64,000 bases of DNA, taken from contig CM046873.1 in the NCBI GenBank assembly GCA_025617745.1, positions 28,099,410 to 28,163,409 on the forward strand, given 5' to 3'. The notes beneath the pieces are model-generated. The model saw only the letters and a program-made list of their open reading frames with translations, was not told the origin of the DNA and did no database searches. Positions 43,466 to 55,800 of the stretch are shown in pieces; positions within the stretch are counted from its first letter, which is position 1, and every line of letters starts with the position of its first letter. This stretch comes from Heliocidaris erythrogramma. Lineage: Eukaryota > Echinodermata > Echinoidea > Camarodonta > Echinometridae. Made by a program: the position numbers and the translations under genes.

Positions 43466-44960
43466 AAAAACAAATGTTGCAAACGTTTTTACATATCATG
43501 GGCTGCGGAACCAGGGGTGGGGGCTGCAGCCCCCCTTCCTTTTTCTTTTAGTAGACACATGTCATAAATTCCCAAAAAAAGGTTTGAAAATTTCAGTATT
43601 CAAGTGAAATCCAATCAGCCCTCCCACTTTCAAAAAACGCTCTGCGGCCCCTTCATGTATGTCAAAATTTTGGCTCATAATCTGGAGAATAAAAAACAAA
43701 ACAAAAAGCAAACAAAAGAACATTGAGAAACCCTTCAAATATGCTCTCAAAATTAACCATAAAGGGTCTTTAAATAGAGGAGTCCAAAGTGATATATGAA
43801 TAAAAAGATTCAAGTACATGTACATTGTAATATAATTCTTTCCACAACAAACTTTGAATGTGCATCTACACCTAATTATTATAATGATGTTAAGTTTACC
43901 ATCACATTTTCTTTCTTCATTTGCCACAGACAAGAACACAACTGTTGACAACACAATTGCAACAAGAAATGCAAAATCATCCTTTAACTAAATTGGATTA
44001 TCACTTTGCTTTTTGCAATGCGAATTTCCAAAAAGCTATGAATATATTTCATGAACATATCGACCACACATGAATATTTTCTAGTTTCATCAATGACATA
44101 TAGTTCATTTTTTTCACTACTAAAGTTCTAATTTTTATTTTAATACGGATGTGTACAATACCAGGGTGTCCTGTACCAGTTTGCTCGCTGAATTCAATTT
44201 GTACTTAACAAAATAATTTGAAACTCTTGGAGAGTGTCAAAAGTGACTCATCAATTTTATACAGGATGTCATGTGTATTAATATAAAAGGAATTTCAAAT
44301 GAAAATAGAGTATTATATTCAGACAACACTTACGAAAAAAAATTGCACACAGCTTCTCCACCAAAAAAAAAAATGTGTCAACAAACCAACAAACGATGTT
44401 GAAATAAATGACAATAGAGCATAAGAATAACAAAATTCAGTCCGATAAAAGCAAGAAATATATGTAATAAAATTTCAAAAGAAATACAGCAATCAACCAT
44501 ATGTTAATAATCTGTCACTATACATATGCGCACTGTATGTAATAAATTTCTGAAGTTCTCACAATTTACATTTGAAAATACAAAGCCATTGGCCTATAAA
44601 GTCTGACGTATTAACACTAAAATTCCAGTCAGTCGGCATTTTCAGGCGAGCACATACCAATTCAAGCTCAAATAATAATAATATTAATAATAAACCATTC
44701 TTGTATATCGCGCATCACATAACATAAGCACATGTATGTCTCTATGCGCAAAGTCATCCATATCCTACCAAATAACCATTTTTAGGTGCGCACAAACTTA
44801 TTCAACCACAATTATGACATTCGTACCCCAACGGGTACCCATTAAACACCTGGAAGGAGAGAAGAAGCAATGGTGCAACTTTAGCTGTTGCATGTACTAA
44901 CAAATTACATTCACTAACAAAATCTTTGGTATGAACATAACATCACACAATACATGTATA
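43466..44960. other. Intergenic sequence, no recognised gene
   Basis: This is AT-rich sequence with short frames only. Confidence 0.4.
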
Positions 44961-44984
44961 CATTATGTTCCCATTGGTGGTATT

Positions 44985-45182
44985 AGTGATGATAATGATG
45001 ATGATAATGATGGCGATGATGATGATGATGATGATGATGATGACAGGTGATGATGATGATGAAGATGATGGTGATGATGTCAAAGATAAATATGATGGTG
45101 GTGATGATGGTGGTAATGATTATAATGATGATGGTAATGATGATGATGATGATGATGGAAGAGGTGATGATGATAATGGTGC
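44985..45182. repeat. (GAT)n simple repeat
   Basis: About 200 bases of GATGATGAT with GGT interruptions. The Asp/Met/His-rich frames on both strands are artefacts. Confidence 0.95.
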
Positions 45183-45556
45183 TGTTTAATATAAAAGCAA
45201 TGGGTGACACAACTACCACTAACCGCTACTACAACTAATGGTAATATTGAAATACTCCAAGATAGTGACACGAGAACTGACTACTCAATCTGGCTTCAAA
45301 CTAAAGGCTTGTTCACATATGCTGCAGAAACCGCGGCGGATGAGCGTGAAGGGGATATTTACATGTAAATGAACAGCACGTGGGGATGAAAAAAAGTAAC
45401 GGCAAAGGTCCCACACATTCTCACTTATCGGTGTTTTATAGTATACACAAATGTGAAGTGCAGCACATTTAGAAAACCCTGGCAGTTTACGACGGCATAC
45501 ATATGTAGACAAGGCTTAAAAATATGGTCGTCTCTTTTCATGTTCATGCTCATGCA

Positions 45557-45733
45557 GGCTGGGCGTTGTGGCGTGTGCCTGTAATCCAGCTAACAGTGGA
45601 AGTTATAAACTGATTCAGGGAGAATGCGTCAGGTCTTTCGGATGGTGACGTTAAAGGTCGGTCCTCAGACGTAAATAATCATATCTGATTGATAAACGTC
45701 TGTAAAAACTCAATTACACACACACACACAACC
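45557..45733 (+). mobile_element. SINE-like unit with SRP (7SL) RNA-like head
   Basis: The first ~37 bases (45557-45593, including GTGGCGTGTGCCTGTAATCC) resemble the conserved 5' domain of 7SL RNA, which contains its A-box-like promoter. The body (GGATGGTGACGTTAAAGG) is unlike 7SL. The 3' end is an (AC)n tract at 45718-45731. It reads as a chimeric SINE or a processed 7SL fragment joined to another repeat. Homology is judged by eye only. Confidence 0.5.
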
Positions 45734-45739
45734 GGGTGG

Positions 45740-46448
45740 TCCCTGTATTAAGCCTATGGGAATGAGAAAATTTGGTAGTCAATGGGTTATAGCATGTAGT
45801 TTAGTATCATGAGCACTCTTTGCGTCAAGATGAACACCACATGAACATTGCGGACAGCAGCCTGTACATTTATAGCAAAGCAGAAGAAAGGAATGAACGG
45901 AAAGAATGCCTTTGAACGTAAATCATATGCACATTATCATTCTACACTTGTCACCAAATTGTAAACTTCAACCCTGAACCACACATTATACCTAACCGTA
46001 ACCTAAAATCCAACTGCAACTCTACAGCTACATGTAGCTCTACATGTAAATCTCTGTCTTTACGTCTAGTACAATGAAAATTAAAATACTGATTACGTAC
46101 ATGTACATGTAGCTGCAGTCCGGATTAAAACATCACTGACTATCAACAAATATTCCGTTCCACTTAAATACATGTAAGCAAGCAGTTCACGATTACCATC
46201 TTTATTTCAGCTCAGAGCTTTACATACTAATATTGGACGAGATCGCTTCATGAAATAAGTTCTTACAGCCCACACAAATATATTCTTGTCAAGTTATAGG
46301 AGACACACATTTTAAGTATGGCTGCCTGAGTTCATCATCTACACATGTATAACATACCAAAGAGACGATAGACGAGAGATAGCTAGAAAATTTTCTCACA
46401 GAGAAACAAATTTAAATAACATTCTATCTATGAAATATCTGAAATAAT
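45740..46448 (-). other. Sialidase 3' UTR region
   Basis: TTTATT at 46201-46206 gives AATAAA on the minus strand, about 245 bases after the sialidase stop, and is a plausible polyadenylation signal. I see no other feature. Confidence 0.45.
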
Positions 46449-46808
46449 TCATACTGCAGGATCAAAAAGTAATTTCCCTTTGTCAAGTCCACTTAAAAGA
46501 GCTTCTATGTTAAACATTTTAAACATTAAAGCGTCGTGTGATGTTACGTTCCCTGCTTCAAATAAAACAGCAAAATTTTGTGACCTGAGTCCAGTGACTG
46601 GATTCCTCATCTCAAAGTATGTTAAGTCCGAATACCCAGAGAAATTTGCGAACACGCTCCACGGAGGACTCCACGTCTTGCACCCATCTTTGCTGAGTCG
46701 TATCGAGAGTCGCTCGCGGAATTTGGGCGAGGCGGGGTTGGAGAAGAGCACCCAGGTGCCCGAGTCGGTGACATAGGGGCGGGGTGCTGGAAAACCGATC
46801 ATGCTGGC
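46449..46808 (-). CDS. Sialidase exon 9 (last)
   Basis: It follows TAACCCCAG and opens ASMIGFPAPRPYVTDSG. It holds the fourth Asp box, the third Arg candidate, the catalytic Tyr (YSDL) and FAVLFEAG. The TGA stop is at 46451-46449. Confidence 0.94.
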   Translation of the reverse strand, partial: ASMIGFPAPRPYVTDSGTWVLFSNPASPKFRERLSIRLSKDGCKTWSPPWSVFANFSGYSDLTYFEMRNPVTGLRSQNFAVLFEAGNVTSHDALMFKMFNIEALLSGLDKGKLLFDPAV

Positions 46809-49800
46809 CTGGGGTTAGGAGAAAATGGAGAGGAAATGATCGATTGATGAGAACCAGGATGATTGAATGTCACTTTGGCGATTTGGTAGTTAACCCCTTC
46901 TAAGACGAGTTGAGGAAGGGGGATTCCATAATAACGGACACAAAAACACTATTTCTCTACATTTAAATTCAATCCTAATCGATCGGATATAAGATTCAAT
47001 TTGATACACCCAAAAGTTTCATGAGAATCAAATAATAGCCATCATAATCATACATGTATCTTGATAGCAGCGGCCATATTTTCCAATTAATCTATTATTA
47101 TACACAGTAACAGAAGGATGTAAAGAAGTTAATATCCGGTCAGCAATCCAGTCAGAACTAAATCAGCAACAGGTTGTTTGACAGTCGTACAACCGGTGTA
47201 ACATCAACATTTTGCAGAGGATTGGTCCTTTTTTCTGACAAAAGGCTTACAAAACTCCAAAATCTCGCTCTTACTATTCATACATGTATGAACAACCAAG
47301 ACCCCAATAAGCATGACTTCATATATATTTCAAATATCAAAATCTATGCCTACTGCAATAATTTCTTTTAAAGTCGTCCAGTCATAGTTAGGCTGAAAGG
47401 TGTATGTTGGCCTTCAGACAGAGAGTTCAGGGAAAAATACACTGGCATAGCGACAAGTTTACCTCAGGGAAGCTCTAAAGAGCTCTGGTAAAAAAAACCC
47501 ACAATGAAATACATAAAAATTCCATTGAGAAAATCACATTTTTATATTTCCTGGCCTGGACCCCGTTTCATAAAACTTGTTATCACTAAACATATTTACA
47601 ATAATTATTATAAGCTACTGAAATCCTTCAATCTGATTGGCTGATAGCAACATTGTGATAGAAATTGGGCAGTTGTACATGTAATTGATAACATGTTTTA
47701 TGAAACGGGACCCAAATAAGAAAAGAGCTCCTGGGAACAACAAAGGATTTTTTACACTGTAAAGAGTGGGTCACATTTATCCGATAACGATACAGATAAG
47801 ATTTAATCAGTAAAGGTACTACACCCTAGAGATGCCCTACTAAAACCTTTTAGCTCCCGAGGATTATGCATATTGTAGTAATTTACTCACTGAACTCGGT
47901 CTCAGTAAGCCATCTTGTGGCATAGACTCTCTGCTGTATGCAAAATCTTTCCACAGTAGCGCACCGCTTCAATGCGGATTTCTAGATGGCTTATGTGTGA
48001 AGATAGCACACAAAATTTCAGAGCCCAATATCCCCTACAATAATACATTTGCTGTAGTGTTGCACAGGTCAAAGTCCACGGGCGGTTTAGTGACTAAAAA
48101 ATTAACAGACACGAGCATACTCACACATACACACCAATAGTAGGCTATACCTTTAACTAAAAAACTAATAATCCTTATCTTTATCGGTCAAACGTAACCC
48201 AGAATTTATAGTACATGCAGTATCCAAAGATAGTACCTGACATCCGCCAGCCTTTGACGGTATGATGTAGTTTTCTTCGGTCATCTTGTACCCCGGCTCC
48301 ACCAGTTCCCTGGCTAGTCGTCCCGCCCCAAATGTCTCGCCCCCGTTCTCGCTGAAAGAGACGACCCGCGTCAGATCAGCATGAAGGGTTCTGCCATTCA
48401 AGCACACCTGGCCCTTATCTATTTCTACTGCCTGTATATATGGAGAGTATTCAAAGAAAAAATCAACAAGAAGAGGATAAAACTTTATACACGCATCACA
48501 TGAACGGATTGTGAAAAACTGCAATTGACAAATTGTTCCACTAATTCATTTTACAGCATCTCAGTATCTCCCTTTCTTCCTCCCCTATTCCCCTCTAAAA
48601 ATCCCTAACTTCCCTTTCTCCTTTTTTTCTCTCCCTTCCTCCCTCATTTGTACATCTCCCTCTTCACTTCGCATGCTCTCTTTCTCACTCTCTTGTCCAT
48701 CTCTTTCCCCTCTCTCTCTCTCTCTTTCCTGCCCTCTCCCTCATTCCATCGACCCATCTCTCAACCCTCTCTCTCTCTCCTCCCCTCTCCCTCATTCCTT
48801 CAACCCATCTCTCCCGCAATAAAACTCACTGTAGCTTCATTGCCATGGATAGGTCTCCAGAAGGGATCCACTCCAAATGGTATCCTGCCCCCAAGAAACC
48901 ATGTCTCTCCATTATCATCGCTAGCGATAACATTGGCATAGTTGGTAGTGTTGTGAAAATTATCTAGGTAATCTATAAAAAAGAAAGATGAAAAAGCGAT
49001 TCAAAGTGTAGCAATCACGTAAAAAAAAAAAATTTGTACAGTTAGAATGCATAAAATCAATCTCAGGTTGAAATACACTCTCGATAAATAATACAGCGAC
49101 TTGTGAGGAGACTAGTCGACGCACCTGTATGCGCTCACATAGAGTAATGGCCCGCGCAGAATTTAACGCGTAGTTGGGTTCCGCGCAAGGGGGTTTTATG
49201 TTTTTCTTCACTTGTTTCATACTCCTTTACAGTTAACATGTAGAAGGCCAGGGGAGTGTTTCATCCAAGCATTTTGTCAGTGATTTTTACTGACAAATTT
49301 GCTCTCGGCCAAACAGATGCAAAGATTTCAGTAGCTTATAACAGTTGTCTGTAAAAATCACTGACAAAACGCTTAATGAAAAGCTCCCCTGGCCTGCTAC
49401 AGGTTAACTGTAAAGGAGTATGAAGAAAGGGAGGAAAAACATAAAACCCCCTCGCGCGTAACCCAACTACGAGCTCAATTCCGCACGGGCCCTTATTCAA
49501 TGTGATTGCGTACAGGTGCGTCGACTAGTCTCCTCACAAGTCGCTGTATTATTTATCGAGAGTGTATTTCAACTTGCAGCATACATATATCTTCATAGAA
49601 TCAACATTTGAAGCTCATATTTTGAATATCGATATAGTACCTCTAACATACTCAGAAAACTACTTTGGGGTGATTTGTACACTTTAACTGTTTATCAAAG
49701 AGGATCCCCTGACACAGAATTATCAACCAAACAAACATACATTCTGTTAATGGGAATAAAACTGAAGCACAGATTCCAGACTGGTGTGGATTGGTTTGCA

Positions 49801-52800
49801 GTAGAACAGTTACATGTATTTATTTTCTCTACAATGATTGTGTGTAACATGCGAGTCCTCACCACAGAAATATAAAAGACAAGAGCAGAGAGCTATTTTC
49901 ATGTAGATCTAAAAAGATCCAGAAAAGCTCTGATAATAAAATATTGAAAATGTTTTCATTTGAATTTTCTTACACTCAGTTTGCAACAAGTTCAAACCCA
50001 ACTTACGTAACAACGGTCCAATCTCATCTTTCACAAAATAATTTCCAGCCACTATTAGCCTTCCAGATTTCAGCTGAATACCATGACCAGGTCCTAAAGA
50101 GAAAGAAAATTAAATCATGTATTTCAACCAGTTATTCCTACTCCTCTCCTCTCTTTTTCACTTTCTCTCTCTTTCTCTCTCTCTCTCCCTTCCTCTTTAT
50201 GCTCTCCTTATTCACCTGTTTATGATTTTCAATTTATGCATGTTTCTCTCCACAAACCTTGATTATCAACTATTTAATTCACCTGCTAGGCATAGTGGCA
50301 TGTCCACTGATGGAATCATGGACGGAATCCACTTTGCATGCATCACATGTACATGTAGTTGTTGTAAATCAGGCAAGCTTTTTATTGGTTAAGAACAACT
50401 TTTGTTCAAGAAGCATGCATGAAATTATTAAACAGGTCTATTCTCAATACTTCAGTGAGCTATGGCTAGGTTTGCCTCTACATCATCCAAATAAAAAAGT
50501 CTTTACATCGCTGTTAGCCTGTCCCTCATTCTCTCTTATCCCCCGCCCCTTTCTCTCTCTTCTTCTTCTTCTCTCTGTCTCTTCTTCTCTCTCTCTCTGT
50601 CACTTTCTCTCTCTTTATCTCTATATACCTCTGAGGCTCTGACACTCTCTCTCTTCTTCTTCTTCTCTCTCTATCTCTCCCTCTCTCACGTTCTCTTTAT
50701 CTCTTTATGCCTCTGACACTCTCTCTCTCTTCTCTCTCTGTCCCTCCCTCTCTTCATCCCATAATCCATAATAAAAGCACAGTACAGCACAATACAGCAC
50801 AATCTGTTTCTGTTCATCCCCTTCCTGCATCTCTCTCTCTCTCTCTGCCTCGCTTCTTTCTCTCTTCTTCTTCTCTCTCTCTCTTTTTCTCTCCCTCTCC
50901 CTCTCTCTCTCCCTCCCTTATGTTCTCTCTTTATCTCTATATACCTCTGACACACTCTCTATGTATCTCTCTCCCCACTCTAGATATGTCTCTCTCTCTC
51001 TCTGTCCCTCTCTTAATCCCATAATCCATAATAAAAGCACAGTACAGCTCCATCTGTCTCTGTCCATCCCCCTTCCTGCATCTCTCTCTCTCTCTCTCTG
51101 CCTTGCTTCTTTCCCCTTCTCCCTCTTTGCCTTAGTTTCTGTTTCCTACTATCTTTCTCTCCCGCCCCCCCCCTCCCATCCACCTCTCTACTTCTACTTA
51201 CCAGGAGCATATAGAGCAGGAGGTGGTCTCATTTGTCCCAACGTAGAAGCAGTGATATCTTTAGCTATGGTCCACGTCTCTCCATTGTCGAAACTCTGCA
51301 GAAGCAAACAGAATCGATAATTAATCAATTATTTTGCAATAACAGAATCTGTCCAGCATTCGGTTGTGTTGTCAACTTTCGGCCTTTTCGCTTTACGGTA
51401 CATTTCTATCTATGCACGATCGCCAACTTACTTCACCTACAAGAAGTATTCATCACGGTTTGCCGATATATTTTTATCATTTCATCTTTTCTGAGAACTA
51501 AGATTTTTAGAAGACGACTGTTCCACAACTTCGTAAGTTCTTAACACAGCGAGGCGTAATATCCAACTGTAAATGAAGAGCGGAGCTTGTCAGTTTTTCA
51601 TCGAAACTGCGGAGCTATATGTGCGTAGGACATGATACAGTCCTATACTCTTATTTTCCTCTGACATAACCAAAATAACACTCTTGTATGATTTAAATCA
51701 ACATTTAAAGTCACTTCTCAAAAGCATTTGAGACCTGTTCTTGACTAAGAGACATCAGCTGATCAAAAGAAAAATTCATAACCTACGCTTGCACAGGAAG
51801 TAGGCGTCACAACAAAAGCAACATAGCGCCGCCATCGGCGAAAGTCTTTGTTGATCACTCGAATTTGGTACTTCGTTACTTACCCTAGTAACCATGATGT
51901 ATTGGTTGTAGACGCCTTCCCGGACTAGCTTCCATTGGCTAACCCAGGCAGGAATCAGGTGATAGACCAATAGAATCACATCGAGGACCTTGTCTACGAT
52001 GGGAACAGGGTTCATGGCCCTGTCATGGGGAAGTAGAAAGGGAAATGATTGAAAGGAAACTGAGGAATCTAGAGGTCATCATGCTGAAGGATAAGTGGGA
52101 CCATCACAAAGGTTATAATGCAAGCGTCTTTGCAAAATATTAATGTACATGTACATGTACATACATACATGTACATACAAGCTGGCATGAAATTGATTTG
52201 AATAGATGCAGAAATATCATAGGCAAAGGTCAGATAAATTTTTAAACAATTTGCATACATGTATCTCACTGTAATTATTATCATCATTATCATAAACTTT
52301 ATTATTATTATTTAATATTATTGATTTACATGTAGGCTTGCACTCTGGGCAATTAATTCTTATGTTGCTTGTATTATGTTTAGATGTAACCACTTGTAAT
52401 TCTCCCCATTCGACCTTCTAAGTTTTTCTCTTCCCTCTTCTTAGCATGATATGGATGCTACTGATAATGATCCTCATACATTGTATTATCATTCATCATT
52501 ATCATCATCATCATCATCATCATCTGTTATTCTCACTATTCCAAATGTACATGTACATGTAGTTTAAACAGTGCTTGGACACAACCACTTGTAATTCTCC
52601 CTATTCAACCTTCCAATCTTTTCTTTTCGCTCTTCTTAGCATGATATGGATGCTACTGATAATCATCATGATGATGATCATCATCATCATCTGTTCTTCT
52701 CAGTATTCCAAATTTACATGCAGTTTAAACAGTCCATTCTTACCTGTAACCATGCTTGGACGCAACCACTTGTAACTCTCCCCATTCAACCTTCCAATCT

Positions 52801-55800
52801 TTTCTTTTCCCTCTCCTTAGCACGATGTGGATGTTACCAATATCGTGGCTTGTGTCTTTCCGAGCCTCACAGAACGCTAGGAACATGTCCTTGTGGTGCA
52901 CTATAGCAGGTATTCTAAATGAAAAAGAAATTAATAGTCATTTCAGCATTCATGTTATATTCCTTGTCACAAAATGACTAGCAAAATAGAGTGAAACGTG
53001 CTTTAGTGACCGCATGTACATTGTATAAAAAAGAACACCTGTCTAGAACGATCCAATTTTCAGTTTCAGACAAATTCCACCTCTCATTGATAATGTACTA
53101 CATGTACATGTATTAGGAACCTGGGGGGTGTTCCACAAACAGTTAAGTTTGACTAACAGTCGCACTTAAATTCCTACATGTAGTTGTGTGCGATATTTGA
53201 CACATCACCGCAATGGTCAGATCATGCTCAGAGGAGGCGCGCTATTGGATAATCTACCAATGAGATAACGCATTTATTACCGTATGCACATTGGCACTTA
53301 TGACTTTAAGTCAAACTTAGCTCTTTGTGAAACACCCCCTGTAAATAAACACCATCTGCCTGAAAAGACTGGTCACTTTTTCTAGTCTCCCTTGAGTGTG
53401 TTTACTACATGTATGAATATTAAGCCACAGCAGTAAGTGTCTTCTTTTAGTGACATTTTATGCACGATATCTTGATCCATAGTGGTAATTACATGAGCAG
53501 CAAGAGCAGAAAGAGCAGAAATCATTGAAAATTTTGAGTCTGTTTTCTCTAAATTGGCAATGGGTGTATTAAAGATATAATCACTATTTTTATGTGAAAA
53601 CACAGGCCATTTTGGGGTTATACAGTCATGTATTTGCCACTTTCATTCACACTGGTTCATTCACAAACATTTTATTTTTATTTTTCCAACTATGTAAGTG
53701 CCAAATAAGAATAATTGTTGCCAATTTGAGGAGGGGAAACTGATGAATTTGACCGTAGGAAAGCAGTACAGCTTTGGGTTAAAGGGGCCGTCTTTATATT
53801 TTGTAAATACCGCAGTCACACTGACAAGACTGAAACAAAACTGAAAATACAGTGTACAGCGAAACAAAAACTGACAATAGACCGAAACAAAACTGACAAT
53901 AGACCGAAACAAAACTGACAATAGACCGAAACAAAACTGACAATAGACCGAAACAAAAGCGACAAAAGAACGATCAAAGGATTACATTAACCTGAATGGC
54001 TATAAAGAGTTGGGTAATTCCATAAATAAGGGAGCCAATTTGTGACATTTTTGGTGTCCCTTTTACATATGAAACCCACATGTTTTTATGGCTCATAATG
54101 AAAACACTAATAGTGGAGTGAGATTGTAAAGTGATCTCCAAGCATAATGTTGCATTGTCATGCTTAGAATCACCTTACAATCGTACTGCACTATTTGAGT
54201 CTTTACTCAGAGCCACACAAACATGTGGGTTTCATATGTAAAAGGACACCAAAAATGTCACAAATTGGCTCCCATATTTATGGAATTACCCAGTTTCACA
54301 GTTTCAGTTGGGTTGGGGTAGGTCTGACAGTGTGATAAGGCAAGTGGAGTGGAGAATGAGTACTGAAAGTGTGGAATTACAAAAGCATCAAATGACCGGG
54401 GCAATAACAAGGTGCTTTGATTATTGTTACAGGAAAAGCTGTACATGTACATGATATTTAAAGAACTATTATTAGCACTGTTCCCTTCTATTTATAGAAA
54501 ATACAATATATTTTGTCAAACCTGTCTAGAAATTTCTTACGTCTACATGTGTACATGTACTGTAGTATATCAGCCATGTCTTGCTGATGTCCTTCAATGG
54601 CTTGTAATATACAGGTAGACAGGTTTGACAAATATGAATTGTGCCTTGTAGACTATAATTTTGTTCTCGTAAGTCAAATTGTAAGAAAGGTTAGCGAAAA
54701 ATGGAAATAAGAGGATAATGAACAAATTGATGGACATTTCTTATCATATGATAAGCCATAAAATTCTTCTTTTCATAAGCTGCAAAGCATGTACATGTAC
54801 ATGTATGTAATAATCAATTAATCATTCTGTTTTAATATTTGCAGCTTCCAAAAATCTGACAGATGCAGAATTGCAGAGTAAATAAAGATTAAATGTCAAC
54901 AATTTTAATTAATGGGCAATTCCACGGTAACGGAAGGACAGTCAGACAAAAAGTGTACTGTATCTGAATGTCCTTCTGATACCGTGGAATTGCCCATATG
55001 TCATACACTGCATGCTGTATGTCAAGCATAGAACAAATTTAGACTTCTTGCAAAAACAGTACAGGGAAAAGTTTAATGAAGCCTTTTAAAAAGCAATGTT
55101 CAGAAAGTTCTTTGACGATTTATGAACTTTTCAAGCACAATCATGTGTTTACATCACTGAGAAATTGTAGTTATCATACATCATACATGTAGTTTATTCG
55201 AATGTTATCTAATACATGTACAATTTTAGTAAAAAGGAAGAATTACAGCTGCAGCAAAACAATATAAACATTTCTTTGAACATTGGTAGTGTGTGAATTT
55301 GTGTTAACAAGTGATTTTCAATATTTAGAATGTACATTTGTACCTTTAACTGTGTGGACAACAACGCCCTTCACTGGGTGATCTTCAGTACACCAGTCAT
55401 TAATCCTTCATTTCAAGTGGTCCACATACCAGATGGCCAGATTACATTACTTACAGCTGTAATGTATACATACATGTACAAGTATGATATATGCACACTT
55501 TCAAAGGGGAATGGTGTGTATTTTTCATGATGGAAAAGAAATTCTCCCATAATGAAATGAACTTAGATGCTGAATATTCAAGACTAACAAAAAATTACAT
55601 CTCCCCAATAATTTTGATAGACCGGGGGACATAGACATTTTGACAAGTTGTTTTTAAAGATGAAGTTGACTTCAGGGCCCGTTGCATAAAACTTACCATT
55701 AATGGTAACTCTGCTATCAATGATGGTAAGTAACATCACTCAACAGCCAATCAAAATCAAGTTTTCCATGGGAGTTACCATGGGAGTTACCATCGATGGC

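Noticed and set aside
44965..45271. Asp-, Met- and His-rich frames
   Set aside because: They come from the (GAT)n repeat.
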